DNA from: Ruminococcus flavefaciens
GTDB lineage: Bacteria; Bacillota; Clostridia; Oscillospirales; Ruminococcaceae
DNA: 28,842 bases
Assembly: GCA_002373775.1 (NCBI GenBank)
Contig: DFJW01000063.1
Span: 1 to 28,842 of the forward strand
Reading direction: 5' to 3'
The notes beneath the pieces were generated by a model. The model did not search any database and was not told the DNA's origin. It saw only the letters and a program-made list of their open reading frames with translations. A program made the position numbers and the translations under genes. Shown in pieces: positions 24,259-28,842 of this stretch (position 1 is its first letter; each line of letters opens with the position of its first letter).

Positions 24259-24283
24259 AAGGGCGAATATCTCTATCCGCCCT
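24259..24283 (-). other. Hairpin between pgk and the TPR-like gene
   Basis: GGGCG (24261-24265) pairs with CGCCC (24278-24282), extended by flanking A/T pairs and by a weak inner stem. On the minus strand TTATTACGG follows. It is likely a processing or attenuation site rather than a full terminator. Confidence 0.55.
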
Positions 24284-24296
24284 ATTGTTCATATGA

Positions 24297-25517
24297 TTAC
24301 TTTTCAGCGATAGCTGCAACACCGGGAAGTACCTTGCCCTCGAGATATTCGAGAGAAGCACCGCCGCCTGTTGAGATGTGGCTCATCTTGTCAGCAAATC
24401 CGAGCTGGATAGCTGCTGTAGCGGAGTCACCGCCGCCGATGATAGTTGTAGCGTCAGCCTCAGCAAGAGCCTCGCAGACTGCTACTGTACCCTTCTTGAG
24501 TGTGGGGTTCTCAAATACGCCCATAGGTCCGTTCCAAACAACTGTCTTTGCGTTCTTAGCTGCTGCTGCGAACATCTCAGCTGTCTTAGGTCCGATGTCA
24601 AGTCCCATCATGTCAGCAGGGATCTTGTCAGAGTCAACGTACTCAACAGAGATCTCAGCGTCGATCGGATCAGGGAAAGATGCAGCGATAGCTGTATCTA
24701 CAGGGAGAAGGATCTTCTTGCCGAGCTTCTCAGCCTTAGTGAGCATCTCCTTGCAGTAGTCGAGCTTCTCGTCGTCAACGAGAGACTTACCGATAGAGCC
24801 GCCCTGTGCCTTGATGAATGTATAAGCCATACCGCCGCCGATGATGAGTGTATCGCACTTCTCAAGGAGGTTGGAGATAACGTTGAGCTTGTCAGCTACC
24901 TTAGCGCCGCCGAGTATAGCAACAAAAGGATGCTCAGGAACTTCTACTGCATTTCCGAGATACTGGATCTCCTTCTGCATGAGATAGCCTACTGCTGTTT
25001 CCTTAACGAACTTTGTAACGCCGGCTGTTGAAGCGTGAGCTCTGTGAGCACTGCCGAAAGCGTCCATAACGAAAACTTCGCCGTCAACAAGATCAGCCAG
25101 TTCCTTTGAGAACTCCTCACCGTTCTTTGTCTCTTCTGCACCGCGGAAACGTGTATTCTCAAGAACAACGATCTCGCCGTCTTTCATCTCAGCAACAGCC
25201 TTCTTTGCATTTTCGCCGACTACTGTATCATCAGCAGCAAAAGTTACCTTTGTGTTTACGAGCTCAGCAAGTCTTGCAGCTGCGGGAGCAAGTGAGAACT
25301 TAGCCTCGGGACCATTCTTCGGCTTGCCAAGGTGTGAACAGAGAACAACCTTCGCACCATTCTCAACGAGCTTGTTGATAGTGGGAAGAGCTGCCTGGAT
25401 ACGGTTATCGTTAGTGATAGCGCCGTCCTTCATGGGAACGTTGAAATCTACTCTTACGAGTACCTTTCTGCCTTTTACGTTAATGTCTTCTACAGTGACT
25501 TTGTTTAATCCTGCCAT
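24297..25517 (-). CDS. pgk: Phosphoglycerate kinase
   Basis: The enzyme makes ATP from 1,3-bisphosphoglycerate in glycolysis. The 406-residue protein has the family start RVDFNVP (22-28), [20 protein letters not shown], the hinge [13 protein letters not shown], and the C-terminal GGGDSATA and STGGGASLE motifs. The start at 25517 matches the family N-terminus with GAAAGGA about 10 nt upstream; the frame extends to 25565 into the leader. It is the first gene of the operon pgk - TPR-like - tpiA - gpmI. Confidence 0.97.
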   Translation of the reverse strand: MAGLNKVTVEDINVKGRKVLVRVDFNVPMKDGAITNDNRIQAALPTINKLVENGAKVVLCSHLGKPKNGPEAKFSLAPAAARLAELVNTKVTFAADDTVVGENAKKAVAEMKDGEIVVLENTRFRGAEETKNGEEFSKELADLVDGEVFVMDAFGSAHRAHASTAGVTKFVKETAVGYLMQKEIQYLGNAVEVPEHPFVAILGGAKVADKLNVISNLLEKCDTLIIGGGMAYTFIKAQGGSIGKSLVDDEKLDYCKEMLTKAEKLGKKILLPVDTAIAASFPDPIDAEISVEYVDSDKIPADMMGLDIGPKTAEMFAAAAKNAKTVVWNGPMGVFENPTLKKGTVAVCEALAEADATTIIGGGDSATAAIQLGFADKMSHISTGGGASLEYLEGKVLPGVAAIAEK

Positions 25518-25581
25518 TGGTATGACATCCTTTCGTTTTAAACTTTTATACGTTGTTAATTTCATAACAACTGATAATACT

Positions 25582-25610
25582 ATTGTACACTATTCTGAGA
25601 GATTTTTCAA
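25582..25610 (-). promoter_or_regulatory. Promoter of the pgk operon
   Basis: On the minus strand TTGAAA (25605-25610) and TACAAT (25582-25587) are 17 nt apart. The start of transcription would be near 25575. It is divergent from the ABC-F promoter about 100 bp away. Confidence 0.8.
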
Positions 25611-25711
25611 GTACCTTGACAATATTTTTCTTAATTTTCAGTAAATTTTCTCTTTTGATGCCATTCGGAAGGAGTCCTGTGCGTCTCCGGGATGATTTTT
25701 CCTCTCAGGAC

Positions 25712-25740
25712 TTGACAAACTGCCTGCAATGTGTTATGAT
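25712..25740 (+). promoter_or_regulatory. Promoter of the ABC-F gene
   Basis: TTGACA (25712-25717) and TATGAT (25735-25740) are 17 nt apart, with TG-T before the -10 box. Transcription would start near 25747, leaving a leader of about 230 nt. Confidence 0.9.
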
Positions 25741-25771
25741 ATTTGCATATCAAACGAAATGAGGTGGAAAG

Positions 25772-25792
25772 ATGCGCAATATTTCCTGCTGA
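25772..25792 (+). CDS. Leader peptide of the ABC-F gene, 6 residues
   Basis: ATG at 25772 opens a frame coding MRNISC and stops with TGA at 25790-25792. GAGG lies 7 nt upstream, a good ribosome binding site. Nearly the whole frame forms one arm of the leader stem (25778-25789). It probably acts as a sensor of slowed or stalled ribosomes rather than as a working peptide. Confidence 0.72.
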   Translation: MRNISC

Positions 25793-25926
25793 TAACTTTC
25801 AGGTACTGTAAAACGGCGGTATACCGTCAGCTTTGCTGTGCCTTGCAGGAAATATACTGTCTTTTCACTTTTATACGCATCATGCCGCAGTGTCTCTTCA
25901 GCTGCGGTCAGTCATGCCCTTTTGTG

Positions 25927-25957
25927 AGCCGCAGTATCTTCCTGCGGCTATTTTTAT
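25927..25957 (+). terminator. Attenuator terminator before the ABC-F gene
   Basis: AGCCGCAG (25927-25934) pairs with CTGCGGCT (25942-25949), loop of 7, followed by ATTTTTATT. It lies 20 nt before the start codon, so without antitermination the gene would not be transcribed. Confidence 0.9.
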
Positions 25958-25976
25958 TACACAGGAGGGCGATATC

Positions 25977-27470
25977 ATGTCTATAATTAATGTTGATGAC
26001 CTTACTTTTTCATACGAAGGAAGCAGCGAAGATCTGTTCAGGAACGTCAGCTTCCGCATTGATACCGACTGGAAACTCGGCTTCACAGGCAGAAACGGAC
26101 GCGGCAAGACTACTTTCATGAAGCTGCTAATGGGTGAATTTGAATACACCGGCAGGATAACTTCCAGTGTACGCTTCCGCTATTTCCCTTTTGCTGTGGA
26201 TGATCCCGAACTCCTTGCAGCCGACATAGCCGCTGAGATGTGTCCGGATGCCGAAAACTGGCAGATAGTCAGGGAATTGTCCCTGCTGGATGTGCCTGCC
26301 GATGTGCTGTGGCGCCCGTATTCCACGCTGTCCGGCGGCGAAAAGACTAAATTGCAGCTCGCAATTCTTTTCCTCACCGACAACTGCTTCATGCTCATTG
26401 ACGAGCCGACAAATCATCTCGATCAGAACGGGAGAATGATCCTCAGCAGGTATCTGAAAAGCAAGAAGGGGTTCATCCTTGTTTCACATGACCGGAACGT
26501 GCTCGATGAATGCACAGACCATACTCTTTCCATAAACCGCTGCTGCATCGACGTTGAGGCAGGGAATTATTCCTCATGGGAGAAAAACAAAGAAGCAAGG
26601 GATTCTTTCGAGTACACTCAGAACATCCGGCTGAAAAAAGAAATAAAGAAACTTGAAGCCTCCGCAAAAGCTGCTTCAGAGCACTCAGACCGCATTGCAC
26701 GGACAAAGATCGGTTGTTTTGATCCGGTAAAGACCGAGAAAAGTCTCACGCGCAGATGCACTGTCGCAAAAAAAGCGCGGAAGCTCATGGACCGCGCAAA
26801 AGTCATGGAAGCACGGATAGAAAAAGACATAGAAAAGAAGGAGGCGCTGCTGAAAAACATAGAGACCACAGCGTCGCTCAGGCTGCCGGTGATGAAGTTC
26901 CACAGCCGGAAACTGCTCTGCGTGAACGGTGTATCTGTCTCATACGGTGACGCCCCTGTCTGCTCAGATGTCAGATTCGATATCAGCGAGGGCGAAATAG
27001 TCGCTCTCACAGGACGCAACGGCTGCGGAAAATCAAGCCTTATCAGGCTGATATGCGGCGAGGACGTACCGCATACCGGCGAGATAATCATGAATCAGCA
27101 GCTGGTGATATCTCTGATATCGCAGGACACAAGCGGACTGCACGGCGACCTTTCCGACCTTGCTGCTGAACGCAATATAGATGAGAGCCTGTTCAAAGCT
27201 GTACTGCGCAAACTCGACCTTCCGCGGGAACTTTTCTCCCGTGACATCTCCGGTTTCAGCGACGGGCAGAAGAAAAAAGTCATGATAGCTGCAAGCCTCT
27301 GTACGCCGGCACATCTTTACATCTGGGACGAACCGCTGAACTTCATCGACATCTGGTCACGCCGTCAGATCGAAGAGCTGATAAAGGAGTCCTCTCCGGC
27401 TATGCTGATCGTCGAACACGATGAAGTGTTCCGCAGAAATATCGGCGCAAGGGATATTCTTATGGGGTGA
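25977..27470 (+). CDS. Lsa-type ABC-F ribosomal protection protein
   Basis: The 497-residue protein has two ABC ATPase domains without membrane helices, which is the ABC-F build. Domain 1: Walker A GRNGRGKT (38-45), signature LSGGE (118-122), Walker B LIDEP (140-144) and VSHDR (169-173). A charged helical linker spans about 200-300. Domain 2: Walker A GRNGCGKS (346-353), altered signature FSDGQ (427-431), Walker B YIWDEP (448-453) and VEHD (479-482). Length and stretches such as DWKLGFTGRNGRGKTT and VLWRPYSTLSGGEKTK resemble the Lsa group, which releases lincosamides, streptogramin A and pleuromutilins from the ribosome. The drug range here is inferred. The start at 25977 is set by AGGAGG 8 nt upstream. 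The gene is under a leader attenuator. Confidence 0.93.
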   Translation: MSIINVDDLTFSYEGSSEDLFRNVSFRIDTDWKLGFTGRNGRGKTTFMKLLMGEFEYTGRITSSVRFRYFPFAVDDPELLAADIAAEMCPDAENWQIVRELSLLDVPADVLWRPYSTLSGGEKTKLQLAILFLTDNCFMLIDEPTNHLDQNGRMILSRYLKSKKGFILVSHDRNVLDECTDHTLSINRCCIDVEAGNYSSWEKNKEARDSFEYTQNIRLKKEIKKLEASAKAASEHSDRIARTKIGCFDPVKTEKSLTRRCTVAKKARKLMDRAKVMEARIEKDIEKKEALLKNIETTASLRLPVMKFHSRKLLCVNGVSVSYGDAPVCSDVRFDISEGEIVALTGRNGCGKSSLIRLICGEDVPHTGEIIMNQQLVISLISQDTSGLHGDLSDLAAERNIDESLFKAVLRKLDLPRELFSRDISGFSDGQKKKVMIAASLCTPAHLYIWDEPLNFIDIWSRRQIEELIKESSPAMLIVEHDEVFRRNIGARDILMG

Positions 27471-27480
27471 TGTTTATTTC

Positions 27481-27509
27481 TTGACTTTGCAGATGTTATA
27501 TGGTAAAAT
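27481..27509 (+). promoter_or_regulatory. Promoter of the maf gene
   Basis: TTGACT (27481-27486) and TAAAAT (27504-27509) are 17 nt apart, with TG-G before the -10 box. It starts 11 nt after the ABC-F stop, and no terminator was seen between them. Confidence 0.82.
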
Positions 27510-27543
27510 ATAGTGGTCGAATGTTCAGAAAAGGAATGATTAT

Positions 27544-28116
27544 ATGAAGATCATACTCGCCTCGGCATCTCCAAGACGCCGTGAACTCATGAGGTTTATA
27601 ACTGACGATTTCGAAGCCGTCGCTACGGATTGCGATGAAACTCTTCCTGACGGCATTGATCCCATGAAAGCCTCCGAATACCTTGCAGTCATCAAGGCAC
27701 AGACTGCCTGCGCGTCATATCCAGATGACATCGTCATCGGCTGCGACACTACCGTTATCTGTGACGGGGATATCCTCGGCAAGCCAAAGGACAGGGAAAT
27801 GTGCATAAGCTACATGGAACGCCTTTCCGGAAAGACGCATAAAGTTGTCAGCGGATGCGCGATAGTGTACCGGGATAAGACAGTATCTTTTTCCGAGGTG
27901 ACGGATGTCTCTTTCAGGGAGCTCACTCAGGATGAGATAGCTGATTACGCCTCAACTCCCGAGCCTTACGACAAAGCCGGCGGATACGGCATACAGGGAA
28001 AAGGCTCTGAACTTATAAGCTCCATTTCCGGCGACTTCTTCAACGTCGTGGGACTGCCGGTCACCAGACTCTTCAACGAACTGAAAAAATTTATCAATGA
28101 TATAAAGGAGAAATGA
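27544..28116 (+). CDS. maf: Maf family nucleotide pyrophosphatase
   Basis: Maf proteins split modified or non-canonical nucleoside triphosphates to monophosphate and pyrophosphate and can affect septum formation. The 190-residue protein has the substrate motif LASASPRRREL at the N-terminus, the catalytic region DDIVIGCDTTVICDGDILGK and the family signature YDKAGGYGIQGKGSEL. AAAAGGAATGATTAT precedes the ATG, a moderate ribosome binding site. The DUF1015 gene follows after 1 nt. Confidence 0.95.
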   Translation: MKIILASASPRRRELMRFITDDFEAVATDCDETLPDGIDPMKASEYLAVIKAQTACASYPDDIVIGCDTTVICDGDILGKPKDREMCISYMERLSGKTHKVVSGCAIVYRDKTVSFSEVTDVSFRELTQDEIADYASTPEPYDKAGGYGIQGKGSELISSISGDFFNVVGLPVTRLFNELKKFINDIKEK

Positions 28117-28117
28117 T

Positions 28118-28842
28118 ATGAATTCTACTGCTTTTAAAAACGCCGATATCCTTCTTCCCAAGGCAGGAACAGACATGTACAAGTGGTCAGTCATCGCCTG
28201 CGACCAGTACACCAGCGAGCCTGAGTACTGGGAAAACGTCAGCAGGACCGTCGGTGATGCGCCTTCTACTCTGAACCTCATACTCCCCGAACTCTACCTT
28301 GAGCAGGACGGTGTTGAACAGCGCATAAACGATATCCACGACTCTATGGACAAGTACGTTGCAGACGGCATGTTCGATGAGTACAAGAACTCAATGATCT
28401 ACGTTGAACGCATGCAGAGCAACGGCATACTCCGTCAGGGCGTTGTAGGTGCTATCGACCTTGAAAAATACGATTTTTCCAAGGGCAGCGATTCTGAGGT
28501 CCGCGCTACAGAGGCTACCGTTATCGAGCGTATACCTCCACGCATAAAGGTCCGTCAGGGTGCTCCGCTTGAACTTCCCCATATCATGATACTCATTGAC
28601 GATCCGGACTTCACCGCTATCGAAGCTGTCGGCAGTGGCAAGGACAATATGAAGAAGATCTACGATACCGAGCTCATGCAGAACGGCGGAAGCATAAAGG
28701 GCTGGCTCATGGACGAAAAACAGCAGGAGAAACTCGACAAGGCTCTCGCGGCTCTCGCAGATCCCGATACTTTCTGCAAGAAATACGGTCTCAGCGACTC
28801 CCCTGTCCTGCTCTACGCTATGGGCGACGGAAACCACTCTCT
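28118..28842 (+). CDS. DUF1015 family protein, C-terminal part missing (cut by window edge)
   Basis: An open frame of 241 codons runs off the right edge. It has the DUF1015 features DILLPKAGTDMYKWSVIACD and QYTSEPEYWE near the N-terminus, a TEATVIERIPPRIKVRQGA block and the conserved GDGNHS right at the edge. The family is soluble, about 400 residues long and of unknown function. AAGGAG lies 7 nt before the ATG, which begins 1 nt after the maf stop (TGA, T, ATG), so translation is probably coupled. Confidence 0.92.
   Translation, partial: MNSTAFKNADILLPKAGTDMYKWSVIACDQYTSEPEYWENVSRTVGDAPSTLNLILPELYLEQDGVEQRINDIHDSMDKYVADGMFDEYKNSMIYVERMQSNGILRQGVVGAIDLEKYDFSKGSDSEVRATEATVIERIPPRIKVRQGAPLELPHIMILIDDPDFTAIEAVGSGKDNMKKIYDTELMQNGGSIKGWLMDEKQQEKLDKALAALADPDTFCKKYGLSDSPVLLYAMGDGNHS

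Larger units (their letters stand above)
25747..25976 (+). promoter_or_regulatory. Ribosome-mediated attenuator leader of the ABC-F gene
   Basis: The leader holds a short reading frame (25772-25792), an intrinsic terminator (25927-25957) and a switching strand. GCAGGAAATAT (25845-25855) is complementary to ATATTTCCTGC (25779-25789), which lies inside the short frame. The same strand can instead pair with the terminator: 25845-25851 with TTCCTGC at 25939-25945, and 25854-25858 with AGTAT at 25933-25937. The two pairings exclude each other. A second hairpin, GCCGCAG/CTGCGG(C) at 25884-25890 and 25901-25907, shares its arms with the terminator. A ribosome stalled on the short frame would free the strand to break the terminator. 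Structures are read by eye; the mechanism is inferred from known leaders of resistance genes. Confidence 0.8.

Noticed and set aside
25676..25711. Inverted repeat GTCCTG ... CAGGAC just before the ABC-F promoter
   Set aside because: Only 6 bp with a loop of more than 20 bases and outside the transcript; could easily arise by chance.
28391..28837. Minus-strand 148-codon frame at the right edge
   Set aside because: Antisense to the DUF1015 gene, which has family motifs and a good ribosome binding site.
1..28842. CRISPR array, tRNA or rRNA genes, insertion sequences, phage genes
   Set aside because: I looked for regular direct repeats, cloverleaf-like sequences, transposase motifs and integrases and saw none; the window is an ordinary chromosomal region apart from the elements listed.

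Overview
The window looks like chromosomal DNA from a fibre-degrading gut or rumen Clostridium-group bacterium, most likely a Ruminococcus (R. albus / R. champanellensis type). The evidence is two secreted proteins ending in type I dockerins, one of them a CBM22-CBM22-GH10-CBM9 xylanase. A YlmC/YmxH-type PRC-barrel gene, a pyrophosphate-type phosphofructokinase and strong AGGAGG ribosome binding sites all fit a low-to-moderate GC Firmicute. I saw no rRNA, tRNA, CRISPR array, insertion sequence or phage gene. The genus is inferred from gene content, not from a marker gene.

Layout: everything from 1 to 25.5 kb is on the minus strand. Reading in the direction of transcription, a divergent point near 25.6 kb separates the minus-strand block from three plus-strand genes. 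The minus block holds: (a) a glycolytic operon pgk - TPR-like gene - tpiA - gpmI (25.5 to 21.2 kb); (b) a mixed operon of GNAT acetyltransferase, polysaccharide deacetylase, NusG-II protein, 74-residue protein, cobO and HAD phosphatase (21.1 to 17.9 kb); (c) single-gene units for PPi-type phosphofructokinase, a ferredoxin-like aldo/keto reductase and the modular xylanase, each with a promoter and a terminator; (d) a 0.64 kb stretch holding a decayed gene between two terminators; (e) a 54-residue membrane protein and a PRC-barrel gene whose ribosome binding site lies in a 12-bp hairpin; (f) rpsB-tsf with a small membrane protein gene; (g) a long operon of MoxR ATPase, DUF58 protein, membrane transglutaminase, secreted C39-like peptidase with dockerin, prmA and an unknown gene cut by the left edge.

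The plus block carries an Lsa-type ABC-F ribosome-protection gene, a Maf nucleotide pyrophosphatase and a DUF1015 gene cut by the right edge. The ABC-F gene has a 230-nt leader with a six-codon reading frame, an intrinsic terminator and a strand that can pair either with the leader reading frame or with the terminator. This is the clearest regulatory system in the window: an antibiotic-inducible attenuator read directly from the sequence.

Nine sigma-A-type promoters were recognised, all with 17-bp spacers and near-consensus boxes. Several rho-independent terminators are also clear, so transcription units can be drawn with fair confidence. Gene starts were moved from the longest reading frame where a ribosome binding site or family alignment pointed to an internal start (prmA, DUF58, moxR, rpsB, aldo/keto reductase, 74-residue gene, deacetylase, pgk, ABC-F).
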